Shown here piece after piece: positions 52,969 through 61,836 of a stretch of DNA of 64,000 nucleotides. This stretch comes from Paenibacillus sp. Marseille-Q4541 (GTDB lineage: Bacteria; Bacillota; Bacilli; Paenibacillales; Paenibacillaceae), in contig NZ_JAGXCY010000002.1 of NCBI RefSeq assembly GCF_018310695.1, positions 248,001 through 312,000 of the forward strand, given 5' to 3'. Position numbers and translations under genes: made by a program. The first letter of the stretch is position 1. Each line of letters begins with the position of its first letter. The notes beneath the pieces were generated by a model. That model had not been told where the DNA came from. It searched no databases and saw nothing but the letters and a program-made list of their open reading frames with translations.

Positions 52969-53796
52969 TCACCTTTCTTCATGATCTACAGGCTGATTCA
53001 GCCAATCGAGAAGCATATCTTTAAATTGTTCTTTTGTTGCTGGAGAAGCAACAAGCCAGTCCCCTTTTCCAACCGTACTCATGCGCAGCAACCAGTTCGC
53101 TGAAGCATCGGATATAAAAGCAGCGGACTGAGATTCCCACTCATGTCCATTCCAGACAAGCAACTGGAATTCCCCTTCAGACTGCTGTTCTACGATTGTT
53201 TTCGCGAGAGCATCAGCTCCCTGACTGTCATGACAGTCTTCAGCGAGAGCCTTACTCAAGGTCCCCCATTCCTGATGTTGTTTCATATTCTCATAGAACT
53301 TTTTCTTCGAGAACATTAACGCTGGAATATTTTCGCTTATATTTTCTGAACTCCAGTTAATTCTATTAACAACATTCTCACATGCCTGTTCTACATTACC
53401 AAGATCCGATAATTGGTAGGTTATCGGCTCTTCTTGTGTTCGGATCACTTCCACTACGCGTTCATTCGTGCAGTGCAGGTATCCTTCATAACTACTACCC
53501 TTTTCTTCCAATTGAAAACGGAATGCTCTTGAGGATAATCCTGCAATGGCTACTCTAGAAAATACGGTTGGTGTCATCGTGATATCACTGGAGCCTTCAT
53601 CTTGAATCAAATATCCTTTTTGCAGCAATGTTTCCTTAACCTTGTCCCATTCCTTAACAATATCTTCTGTCAAATATCCTACAAAGGGATCATCAATACC
53701 AAGCAATCGATCAGATCCTAAGATTCCGGCCAGAAAAAACAGCTCTGTTCGTTCCAGTGTTACTACCTTCTGTTTGGAATGATGAACCGTCAACAT
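52969..53796 (-). CDS. T7SS-associated protein, possibly EspG-like
   Basis: A 275-aa cytoplasmic protein without known motifs. The start VTLERTELFFLAGILGSDRL and the middle FRFQLEEKGSSYEGYLHCTN recall the overall layout of EspG chaperones of actinobacterial ESX systems, with an N-terminal helix-rich part and a beta-sheet core. This resemblance is weak and based on pattern only. It is encoded between the ATPase (16 bases away) and the WXG100-like gene (6 bases away), so a chaperone or adaptor role is reasonable. Confidence 0.55.
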   Translation of the reverse strand: MLTVHHSKQKVVTLERTELFFLAGILGSDRLLGIDDPFVGYLTEDIVKEWDKVKETLLQKGYLIQDEGSSDITMTPTVFSRVAIAGLSSRAFRFQLEEKGSSYEGYLHCTNERVVEVIRTQEEPITYQLSDLGNVEQACENVVNRINWSSENISENIPALMFSKKKFYENMKQHQEWGTLSKALAEDCHDSQGADALAKTIVEQQSEGEFQLLVWNGHEWESQSAAFISDASANWLLRMSTVGKGDWLVASPATKEQFKDMLLDWLNQPVDHEER

Positions 53797-53812
53797 TATG
53801 AGCCACCTCCCT

Positions 53813-56800
53813 TCAAACTACAACATGCCATCGGTCACGAATTTTTTTAATCCATTCCGCACATTCTTTAGTGTTATTCCATGGCAGCGCAGCTTTAATC
53901 CTAGAAAATCTTCTTTTTACATAGTACCCTTGCCCTGGTGGAAGGACTTTCAGACCATTCGTTCCCGCACTCGATTCTGAATATGGTATACGGAAGGAGG
54001 ATAGATCGTTCGGGTCAAGGGTCCCGAACAGTAATCCACTTTGTGATGCTTTCACATCTGTTACCCAATCAGCTCCAAAAGTAGGGAAATCTGCTGCCAC
54101 TCCAGCAAGTACTACATGAACTCCCCGATCTCTCCCCTGCCTTACAATCGCACCTAGCTGGTCTTTCATCGTAAAATCATTCATCTGTTTGGCCAAAGTA
54201 TCGGCATCATCAATAAATAATACGATTTCAGGACCACAGGCTTCAGATGAAAGCTTCATTACCCGCTCGTATACCTCTTGGATAAGGGGCGCAAGTTCCT
54301 CTTCACGGGCTGCATGTCTACAAACATGTGGCAGTTCTTTTAATTGGCCCAATCCATGCTCGCCATATCGCGTATCAATGGTATACATATTTAACTGATC
54401 CGGTGAATGATGATAAGCAAGAGATAACATCCAGGTCATTAAAAAGCTCGATTTTCCGCCCTCCAGTGGACTGGCCACCATAAAGTGAGGGCCTTCACGC
54501 AGACTAATATGGAACACTTCAAGATCATCTGTCATAAGTCCCACCGGTACTTTAAAGATGGTGGTTTCCTCCTGTGACCTCGCCTGAACAGGAAGAAGTT
54601 CCGAAAGTGTCACTACTTCTGGTAAAGGTTCGATTTGCGGTACTTCCGTACCGAAATACTCATTTTTGATCGTTTGAACAAGTACCTTCAATTGTTCGGC
54701 TCGCTCAGACTCTTCCCTACCCGATACAGGAAGGGCAACTTGGAATTCAAGCGGAGGGATCTGGCCTTTAATGAGCGCTCTACCTGGCGGATAGCCATTG
54801 GGAACTCGCGCTGGCCTACCCACTGCATAATAGTAATCACTCGGATCAGCCATTTCAAATGAAATAGCATTAGAAATATTACTTCTTACTTTTTCAAATA
54901 TGTCTGTAATCCGATTCGCCGTAATTATGAACGTAATGCCTAGGCTGGTTCCTTCTCTCAGAAGAACTTCAAGCTGTTCGTTCTCATCTGGGTAAGAATT
55001 ACGGAATGACAAATATCCATCTATCACGACTACGATTTGAGGAATCTGTTGTCCTGTTCCTCTACGATATGCAGAAATGGTCTTGACGCCTGCCTCGGAG
55101 ATGAATTCTCGCCTTTGCACAAACACTTTAGACAAATAGCGGAATAAGCGTTTAATCCGGTCATCATCCTCTGCGGTCATTACACCGCCAATCTGAGGCA
55201 GATTGTTGAATTCTCTCATCATACGGCCCATATCAATGATATATCCGTGCCAAAGGCTACGGTTGTTCTGGGCTAGTGACATCAGAATGGTTTGAACAAA
55301 CGTCGTTTTACCAAGTCCCGGCATTCCGTAAACTGCATAGTGTCCAGAGCTTAGTGAAATCTGCAAAGGTACCTGCCTTTGATTGGGTAGATCATCTAGT
55401 AATCCTACGACAGGTTCCCAAGACATCACTTCCCCCGGTTCATGACTGGTTTTAGCAACTTGGGAAGAAACAAAATCCAAATCAACAGCTTCTGGTAATG
55501 GTGGCAGCCAAGGTCCTTGTAAACGCTCGATCCCATTTTGCTCAGCAATTTCAGCTATATAATCAATAAATACTTGCAACTGTTTGGAAGAACCCTCTGA
55601 TTTCATCATAGTCACGCGCTCACCAGTAAGCAAAGGTTCACGTTTGCCGTTAAGCCGCACCTCCATCAGCGGAAGGGAAGAGGCACTGTCATCCGTGTTC
55701 GATGTATAAGGTGCCCCGCTCCAAGCGAACTGCATTTCTTCAAATACTTCATCACTTCCAACCTGAAAATATCCTCGCCCTGGCTTTGTAATCCAAGCTG
55801 CGTTCGGTATTTTAATCATATCCCGACTATCGCCTTCGCTTTGTACCCTTAAACAAATACGAAATCTTGAGTTACTCCAGATTTTATCATCAACGACCCC
55901 AGCTGGTTTCTGCGTTGCCAGAATGAGATGAACCCCCAGCGTCCTGCCGATCGCGGCAATGCTGATCAGTTCATCCATAAATTCCGGTTGTTCTCTTTTG
56001 AGCTGAGCAAACTCATCAATAATAATGACAAGATGAGGGAGCGGTGCGGCATGATGGGAATCAAGCCATTTATAATACTCATCAATATGTTGCAGATTTC
56101 CTGCATCATTCAGAAGTTTTTGTCTTCTAACGAGCTCCGCACGCAGTGAAATTTTAGCTCTCTCCATCAAAGATTGATCGAGATTCGTTATCGTACCTAC
56201 CACATGAGGGAGTTTATTAAACGTGTTCGACATGCCTCCACCTTTATAATCAATTAGCATGAATGCAAGATCATGTGGATGAAACTCAGAAGCAAGAGAA
56301 GCAACAATTGATTGAATAACCTCACTTTTTCCTGAACCGGTTGTACCCGCAATAAGGCCATGAGGACCATGCCCTTGTCGTTCTATTTTGTCATGGAGAT
56401 TAATGAATACACGTTTCCCACCTGCACGAACTCCCATCGGCACGGGAAGCGTATTGGGATGCCTGTTGCTTGACCATCTAGATGCTACATCCAGTTGCTC
56501 GACTCTTGATACCTCCATCATATCAAACAAAGGAAGCAGCGGCGGTATATCCGAAGCTGAAGAACGTTTCAAGCGAAGAGGTGCCAAATGTCTTGCACTG
56601 ATTTCCGCTTCTTCCTTACTCATTCGATCGGGAACAAATGATTGATGTATCACATCCGCTTGCTCCGTCTTTTTAGAATAACTTCCTTCTTTTTTACCGG
56701 CTTCGACAACTAACTGACAATGCATAGGAAGATGTTCTTTACGTGAAGCAAGAATGATTGTACATGTCGTAATTGCCTCTGCATCTTCTAGAATAAGTGG

Positions 56801-57802
56801 AAGTAAAGGTTCCTCTTCAATAATGTCTCTTTCCGATAACAAAACTACGTAGCACGGAAGATCTGGGCTTTTCTTTCCCCGTTCCTTTCGAGTCATTTTA
56901 CGACGATGCAGTGATGTATACAGATTATCTGCCAACTGGTGAACCCCATTGTGACGATCCGCCATATATCTCAGATCACGTTCATCATCCCAAAAATGAG
57001 GCAACCAGCGCATCCATTCCCATTCATCTGCCTCTTTATCTTCATAAAAAGCAGCAAGTTTCATTTCATCCGGTGAATGACGTGTCGTTAGTTGAGTAAC
57101 GAGAACTCGTAACATGGACAGAACATCTTCCCGTTCACCAACGATTCCGACTACTTTGGATTCATAAATTGGAAGAACTATGGAAGCTTCTTTCACCATA
57201 CGAAAATCTTCCGCAAGTTCATGAGCCGCTTCAATCAGTGGTTCTTTCTCATATCCGTCCTGCCTAGGAGGAACAACCGTAATACGAAACGGTACTTCTC
57301 CAAGTCCTGCACGAACTTGTAAGAAGTCAATATCATCGGGGGAACGTTCCCACAAAGAACTATGTCTGTTTTTCACAATCTGACAGCATACATCAGGATC
57401 TCCATGAATTTCATGCATCACCTGTACCTGCCGCTGCGCTTCAAGTGTCAGCTCATCCCGATGTTTCTGAAGCTCTGACCGATACATCTGATCTCTCTCT
57501 TCGATCTTCCGCTTGTAGTCCTTCTTGTTGCTTAAGTAAACAAAAAAAGGAATGGTATAGGTCATCAGCATCATCGACATCATGACCATCTGGATCGTCA
57601 TGAAACTACTGTTACCGAGTTTTCCAGACCTGCTTAAATAGAAATACAAACTAACCGTAACGGCAGTCATTACGATAGGTATTATAATAGAAATAAGAGA
57701 AAATGTTGGTTTGTTCGGTTCAACGGGAGGTCGCAAAATCTCTACCGTTTCTTTCTTGAGCACTTCCTTCATTCGGGGGGAACGCTGATATAGAATATTC
57801 AT
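53813..57802 (-). CDS. Type VII secretion ATPase, EssC/EccC family
   Basis: The 1329-aa motor has two transmembrane helices at residues about 36-55 and 66-89, a cytoplasmic linker, then three FtsK/SpoIIIE-like ATPase domains. Walker A motifs are GTTGSGKSEVIQS (about 485), GMPGLGKTTFVQ (about 827) and SPLEGGKSSFL (about 1113); the matching Walker B strands are LVIIIDEFAQL, IVVVIDGYLSF and IVLFIDDADTL. The first is canonical, the others are partly degenerate as usual. Unlike Staphylococcus EssC (about 1480 aa) it has no N-terminal FHA domains, so it is closer in layout to EccC. ATG at 57802 has GAGGAGG six bases upstream, and the gene starts 18 bases after the YukD-like stop. Confidence 0.93.
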   Translation of the reverse strand: MNILYQRSPRMKEVLKKETVEILRPPVEPNKPTFSLISIIIPIVMTAVTVSLYFYLSRSGKLGNSSFMTIQMVMMSMMLMTYTIPFFVYLSNKKDYKRKIEERDQMYRSELQKHRDELTLEAQRQVQVMHEIHGDPDVCCQIVKNRHSSLWERSPDDIDFLQVRAGLGEVPFRITVVPPRQDGYEKEPLIEAAHELAEDFRMVKEASIVLPIYESKVVGIVGEREDVLSMLRVLVTQLTTRHSPDEMKLAAFYEDKEADEWEWMRWLPHFWDDERDLRYMADRHNGVHQLADNLYTSLHRRKMTRKERGKKSPDLPCYVVLLSERDIIEEEPLLPLILEDAEAITTCTIILASRKEHLPMHCQLVVEAGKKEGSYSKKTEQADVIHQSFVPDRMSKEEAEISARHLAPLRLKRSSASDIPPLLPLFDMMEVSRVEQLDVASRWSSNRHPNTLPVPMGVRAGGKRVFINLHDKIERQGHGPHGLIAGTTGSGKSEVIQSIVASLASEFHPHDLAFMLIDYKGGGMSNTFNKLPHVVGTITNLDQSLMERAKISLRAELVRRQKLLNDAGNLQHIDEYYKWLDSHHAAPLPHLVIIIDEFAQLKREQPEFMDELISIAAIGRTLGVHLILATQKPAGVVDDKIWSNSRFRICLRVQSEGDSRDMIKIPNAAWITKPGRGYFQVGSDEVFEEMQFAWSGAPYTSNTDDSASSLPLMEVRLNGKREPLLTGERVTMMKSEGSSKQLQVFIDYIAEIAEQNGIERLQGPWLPPLPEAVDLDFVSSQVAKTSHEPGEVMSWEPVVGLLDDLPNQRQVPLQISLSSGHYAVYGMPGLGKTTFVQTILMSLAQNNRSLWHGYIIDMGRMMREFNNLPQIGGVMTAEDDDRIKRLFRYLSKVFVQRREFISEAGVKTISAYRRGTGQQIPQIVVVIDGYLSFRNSYPDENEQLEVLLREGTSLGITFIITANRITDIFEKVRSNISNAISFEMADPSDYYYAVGRPARVPNGYPPGRALIKGQIPPLEFQVALPVSGREESERAEQLKVLVQTIKNEYFGTEVPQIEPLPEVVTLSELLPVQARSQEETTIFKVPVGLMTDDLEVFHISLREGPHFMVASPLEGGKSSFLMTWMLSLAYHHSPDQLNMYTIDTRYGEHGLGQLKELPHVCRHAAREEELAPLIQEVYERVMKLSSEACGPEIVLFIDDADTLAKQMNDFTMKDQLGAIVRQGRDRGVHVVLAGVAADFPTFGADWVTDVKASQSGLLFGTLDPNDLSSFRIPYSESSAGTNGLKVLPPGQGYYVKRRFSRIKAALPWNNTKECAEWIKKIRDRWHVVV

Positions 57803-57820
57803 TTAAGTTCCTCCTCTAGG

Positions 57821-58141
57821 CTATGTAAGAGATCCTGATTGAAATAAAAGACGTTTACCGATCACAGGAGCTTCTTTTTCTGTCGTAGAGAACGTTTTTT
57901 GTAATCTGACATAACTTCCTTCTCGGAGTCCTGTTTCGGAAAGCTGTTTCGTATCCGGAAGCACAAACCAATGAGCTCCAGGAAATTTTGCTTCTACTAT
58001 ATATTGAACATGATCTTGTGGCGGCTCATTAAATAATCGAACAGCAAGTACAGATTTGAAATACTGAATTGTGCTCTCATCTGGAACTTCAAGATCAAAC
58101 CACTCACTTCCCTGCCTGCCTTGAACTACTGTGAGAATCAT
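57821..58141 (-). CDS. YukD/EsaB-like ubiquitin-fold protein
   Basis: A 106-aa protein, first in the T7SS operon. The first about 80 residues look like the ubiquitin-like YukD fold (MILTVVQGRQGSEWFDLEVP, LSETGLREGSYVRLQ), with an extra tail. ATG at 58141 follows AAGGGTG; the frame to 58183 lacks a ribosome site. EsaB-type proteins regulate or support T7SS. The exact assignment rests on size, pattern and place. Confidence 0.75.
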   Translation of the reverse strand: MILTVVQGRQGSEWFDLEVPDESTIQYFKSVLAVRLFNEPPQDHVQYIVEAKFPGAHWFVLPDTKQLSETGLREGSYVRLQKTFSTTEKEAPVIGKRLLFQSGSLT

Positions 58142-58554
58142 CCCATTCACACCCTTTTTGGCTATGTCCATCGTCCTAAACAATATTTCACATATTTTGA
58201 CGAATAAGCTTATCCCTTAATCTATCATATTTTCTTACAGAAGATACTTATTTGCAATGTTAAGAATTCATTTTTAAAGCTAATTACCTAGTTTCATAAG
58301 TCAAAACTGTTACTATAGACTTACTTATTTTTAAATCAATCTATTAGAGTTGATCTCGTTCGACAATAAAACCTTTATTTTTCACTCTTCAAATAAAAAG
58401 CGAGATAACCTGTTGTTCACAACCTAATTGTGAACACTTTGCAAACGTTACTGTTCTTTATGTTTATATAAGCTAATTTTAAGGTAATTTTAAGCAACGG
58501 AATATATGATTAGCAATATGAAATAGCTCTAGTAATCTAGTTGAGGTGATTTCA
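58142..58554. other. AT-rich intergenic region upstream of the T7SS operon
   Basis: This gap of about 410 bases must hold the promoters of the leftward T7SS operon and of the rightward small ORF, but no boxes can be assigned with confidence. No ORF with a ribosome site was found inside it. Confidence 0.5.
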
Positions 58555-58794
58555 ATGAGAACATTAATTTTTTTCCAAGACAAAAGAATCCCAGTTTATT
58601 TTAACCCAGAAAACAAACAACCTGTCCAAAAGACTCTAAAACTACTTAGCAGTGCTTTGGAAACAAAGATTAATCACGGCAAACGTGCATTGCAGAAATG
58701 TTTAAATACGCTAATTAGTATCGAAATTATTGGAAGTGAAGCTATTTTGCACAGCATCAGCGAGAATGACACATTGGCACTATCCCTTTATTAA
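58555..58794 (+). CDS. Small protein, function unknown
   Basis: A 79-aa protein beginning MRTLIFFQDKRIPVYFNPEN and ending IISIEII-like and TLALSLY. GAGGTG lies six bases before ATG at 58555. It is basic in the middle and has no membrane segment. The family is not recognised. It may be divergently transcribed from the T7SS operon. Confidence 0.5.
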   Translation: MRTLIFFQDKRIPVYFNPENKQPVQKTLKLLSSALETKINHGKRALQKCLNTLISIEIIGSEAILHSISENDTLALSLY

Positions 58795-58889
58795 GGGATG
58801 GTGTTTTTGTTTTGTAACAAAACATAAAGATCCTCGCTCAAAAAAAAGAAGACTTCTACCCTCAGAAGCCCTCTTTTACACCTATGTTT

Positions 58890-59060
58890 TTAAGACACAT
58901 ATCCAAATGTAAAAACGGATTTGCGCCGAGTCATTAGCTCCTCCGTTCGCTCCGCCATCTCGATTCGGATCATAAACAGTTCTAACAGATGTTCTTTTGT
59001 ATGTTCTTCTTGGCAACTATTTAATTTCCTAATAATAAAACGGTCAATGGAGTTGGACAT
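58890..59060 (-). CDS. Small helical protein, function unknown (56 aa)
   Basis: This short ORF begins MSNSIDRFIIRKLNSCQEEH and continues as a charged amphipathic helix (LLELFMIRIEMAERTEEL). AAAAGGAGG lies eight bases before ATG at 59060, which supports translation. Its size and helix pair resemble small Spo0E-type phosphatases, but the SQELD signature is absent, so I do not assign it to that family. A weak terminator-like repeat follows at 58842-58878. Confidence 0.6.
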   Translation of the reverse strand: MSNSIDRFIIRKLNSCQEEHTKEHLLELFMIRIEMAERTEELMTRRKSVFTFGYVS

Positions 59061-59207
59061 ACGTGACAGCCTCCTTTTTCATTTGGCGTTCCCAAGTGAC
59101 TGTAAAAATACGCATTGTTCCGGCACTTTCCATTAACCATTTATTTACATATTTGAAACAGGTTTTTGTTGTTTACTTAAAAAAATGAGGAGGAAATTGA
59201 TTAGCAA

Positions 59208-59675
59208 TTACCAAGCTTCTCGAAGTTTACGTAGAACCACAATTTGTCCTATATGGTAAGCATCGTGCTGAGTCCATAAAGGTAAATATTCATGAACATA
59301 CTTGTCATCCATCGTTTGATTTTTCCTTTGTTTCTCTAATTCTTTACGAATCCCCTTATATATTTCAAAGCTTTGCTCACAACAATTTTGAAATCCTATA
59401 TCGTCAGTCGGATCTCCTGGTGCTCCGAAAGTCGCTTCATTCGTCATATCATTATTAGGAAGAGCTTCTCCCTTTAATGTACTTAGTACTCTGTTATTGT
59501 AATAGTTCATATGCCGCAGTGTCTGCCATATCGTATTCACACTCCCGCCTGGCTGCCATGAAGCAAGTTCTGCATTCACCCCGTCTAATACTTTCATAAG
59601 TGTCGCATACCAATCTTCCTTGGATTCATTCTGATCGAGTTGAAGTAAAATAGAACCGATTACATTTGTAGTCAT
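59208..59675 (-). CDS. DinB-family protein
   Basis: A four-helix-bundle protein of 155 aa. The metal-binding His triad is visible: LRHMNYYNN, and HDAYHIGQIVVLR with two His near the C-terminus. DinB-like proteins are metal-dependent thiol or transfer enzymes, many of unknown substrate. ATG at 59675 follows AGAGGA by nine bases. It is divergent from the CGNR gene. Confidence 0.88.
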   Translation of the reverse strand: MTTNVIGSILLQLDQNESKEDWYATLMKVLDGVNAELASWQPGGSVNTIWQTLRHMNYYNNRVLSTLKGEALPNNDMTNEATFGAPGDPTDDIGFQNCCEQSFEIYKGIRKELEKQRKNQTMDDKYVHEYLPLWTQHDAYHIGQIVVLRKLREAW

Positions 59676-59871
59676 GTTTAACATCCTCTCTTTTTTTATT
59701 CTAATCCCCTATAGAAAATGGAATCCTACACTTTTAGATGAGATACGACTTCTTATTCAATTCTTCAGGGGTTACAATATAATATATCCGAATTCCATTA
59801 TTTTGTAACCTCCTATTTTTATTTTAAAGGTTACAAAATAATGTGTACATCAAGAATGGAGGAACGAACAT

Positions 59872-60435
59872 ATGGATCGTCTTTGGACAGACTATGCTAA
59901 TAGTAAGTGGCGTGATTGGAAAGGAGATGGTCATACAGAAGAGGAATTATTTGATGAACAGTGGCAGCATTCATTTTTGAACCGTTATTCATTTGTTCTA
60001 GAAAAGGAATTATCCTTAGATGAAATGCCCTTCATGCTCGAAGTACGGGATAACCTTATTAAATCCGCACATCATTTATTCCATCATCAGACTCTATCTG
60101 ACGAGGAGATGTCTTATTATAATGAGATTTTAGGAAGAAAGCATCTTCAACCGGTACTCCGCAAACAAACCGAATCAGGTTACGAATTGAACTATAATCA
60201 TCGAATCACTGGATGGAGTGATATCATCCATTCCGTTTTGCTTGATTTTGCCAAGACGCTAGCGGAAGAAGACATCGGACGTATCCGATTATGCACGAAT
60301 CCTAACTGTCAGTGGATCTTTTATGATGAGACTCGCAACCGAAGACAACAATATTGTGATGATAAATTGTGCGGGAATCTTATGAAAGTTCGAAGATTTC
60401 GAGCGAGGCAAAAAGAAGATTCGCAGGATGAATAG
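59872..60435 (+). CDS. CGNR zinc-finger regulator
   Basis: The C-terminal CGNR zinc finger is clear: RLCTNPNCQWIFYDETRNR, then QQYCDDKLCGNLMKVRRF. The N-terminal part is the ABATE-like ligand or stress domain (SFVLEKELSLDEMPFMLEVR). It has 187 aa. AATGGAGGA lies about eight bases before ATG at 59872. The family comprises putative DNA-binding regulators. It is divergent from the DinB-type gene and may control it. Confidence 0.88.
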   Translation: MDRLWTDYANSKWRDWKGDGHTEEELFDEQWQHSFLNRYSFVLEKELSLDEMPFMLEVRDNLIKSAHHLFHHQTLSDEEMSYYNEILGRKHLQPVLRKQTESGYELNYNHRITGWSDIIHSVLLDFAKTLAEEDIGRIRLCTNPNCQWIFYDETRNRRQQYCDDKLCGNLMKVRRFRARQKEDSQDE

Positions 60436-60447
60436 CAAAATAAAAGC

Positions 60448-60480
60448 GGATAGAGTTTCGAGTGTACTGAATCTCTATCC
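60448..60480. terminator. Terminator after the CGNR gene
   Basis: GGATAGAG/CTCTATCC with a 17-base loop and ATTTTG following, 12 bases after the stop. Confidence 0.7.
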
Positions 60481-60545
60481 ATTTTGTAATTACCTTATAT
60501 GTAATTGAACCTTACCCTTAATCAAATCTACCAAGTTGCCTGGAG

Positions 60546-61664
60546 TTACTTCTGTAGTAACGTATCTAGCACTGTATAACATATCTCTTGTGATGGAGTC
60601 TCATCATGGTTCGATACCACGACAACGCCTAATCGCTCTGATGGAACCATACACACATAGGCACTAATTCCATGAAATCCCCCTCCATGTTCAATAATGA
60701 GTAGATTCCCTTCCTCCCTTGTTCCCCATCCTAATCCATATCCCGTTTCACGATCAAAGTGCCAAACGGGCTCATACATTGGATTCATCATAGCTTGAGA
60801 TATAAAGGGAGCTTCACTCATATACGAGGATAAATACTTCCCTAAATCATTCGCAGTTGAGTAAATGAACCCCATTGGAGCGCCTAAGGAATTAATTGGA
60901 TAGGGGCACTCAAACACATCCATATCTAAGTTAGGTTTTGTTACATGATGTAAGATTTCTTGATTACTACAATAATATAGTGCAGAATTTTCATCTTTGT
61001 ATATGTTCTCAGCATGTAAGGTCGTTCTTTTTAGATCTAGTTTTTTGAAAAGCACATCTTCTATATATTTGTCCCATCGTTGCCCACTAACCTTCTCATA
61101 CAGATCAGCTGCGATCATATATGCGTCGGTGCAATAACTCCAGTCTGTACCTGGTGCATGAGACAAAGGAACCGATTTAAAAAACTTCGTTATATCTTCT
61201 CTGTTTTTTATCTTTTCAAGATCAGAATCCGTTACTCCGTATTGTTTCTTCACCTCATCAAACTCACGAAATTTCTTGGCGTTGGTACACAGTAAGTAAC
61301 CGATTCCTATATCACCCGCAAATCCTGCGGTATGCGATAATAATTGCCTTACAGTTATCGTGTTACTTATTCTTTTCTCTGTGGTCTGAAAATAGGGCAA
61401 ATATTGCACAACGGGTGCATCCAGTTCGAGCATTCCCTTTTCTACTAAATGAAGTAATGAAGCTGCTGTAAAGCTTTTTGAGATACTTTGAATGCTAATG
61501 ATCGTATCTGGTGTAAAATCTCTTTCATTTTCGCCTATCCTTGCTTTACCAAATCCTTTTCCATACATCACCTGACTATCTTTCACTACGACAACCGCTC
61601 CACCAACAAGAAAATCTTGCGGACGTATAACATGATTCAGCTGTTCTTCCAGTGTCAGTCTCAT
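60546..61664 (-). CDS. Serine hydrolase, class C beta-lactamase-like
   Basis: A 372-aa beta-lactamase/penicillin-binding-type hydrolase. The SxxK motif is SISKSFTA (about residue 68), the Tyr motif is SYCTDAYM and the third element is EHGGGFHG. There is no signal peptide, so it is more likely an esterase or D-aminopeptidase-like enzyme of the cytoplasm than a drug-resistance lactamase. ATG at 61664 is chosen because GGGAGATGG precedes it; the frame to 61694 covers that site. It is monocistronic with a terminator-like sequence downstream of the convergent side. Confidence 0.87.
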   Translation of the reverse strand: MRLTLEEQLNHVIRPQDFLVGGAVVVVKDSQVMYGKGFGKARIGENERDFTPDTIISIQSISKSFTAASLLHLVEKGMLELDAPVVQYLPYFQTTEKRISNTITVRQLLSHTAGFAGDIGIGYLLCTNAKKFREFDEVKKQYGVTDSDLEKIKNREDITKFFKSVPLSHAPGTDWSYCTDAYMIAADLYEKVSGQRWDKYIEDVLFKKLDLKRTTLHAENIYKDENSALYYCSNQEILHHVTKPNLDMDVFECPYPINSLGAPMGFIYSTANDLGKYLSSYMSEAPFISQAMMNPMYEPVWHFDRETGYGLGWGTREEGNLLIIEHGGGFHGISAYVCMVPSERLGVVVVSNHDETPSQEICYTVLDTLLQK

Positions 61665-61794
61665 TACTATTCCCATCTCCCAATTCCAATTCAAATAGAA
61701 TCGCTCATGAAAATAATGATATCAAGTCCCAAGGTTCAATGGTTGGTAAAGATTAATTATTACTAAACTATGCTTGTATTTAATGAAAACAAAA

Positions 61795-61815
61795 AAACCG
61801 CGCTATACGCGGTTT
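61795..61815. terminator. Terminator of the oligopeptide ABC operon
   Basis: AAACCGCG/CGCGGTTT with a five-base loop and an A run at the left, giving a T run on the minus strand. It lies 21 bases after the OppF stop. Confidence 0.9.
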
Positions 61816-61836
61816 CTATGGATGTCTCTTCCTTAA

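Noticed and set aside
60546..61664. Beta-lactamase resistance gene
   Set aside because: It has the SxxK fold but no signal peptide, and its KTG-equivalent is HGG; general serine hydrolase is the safer call.
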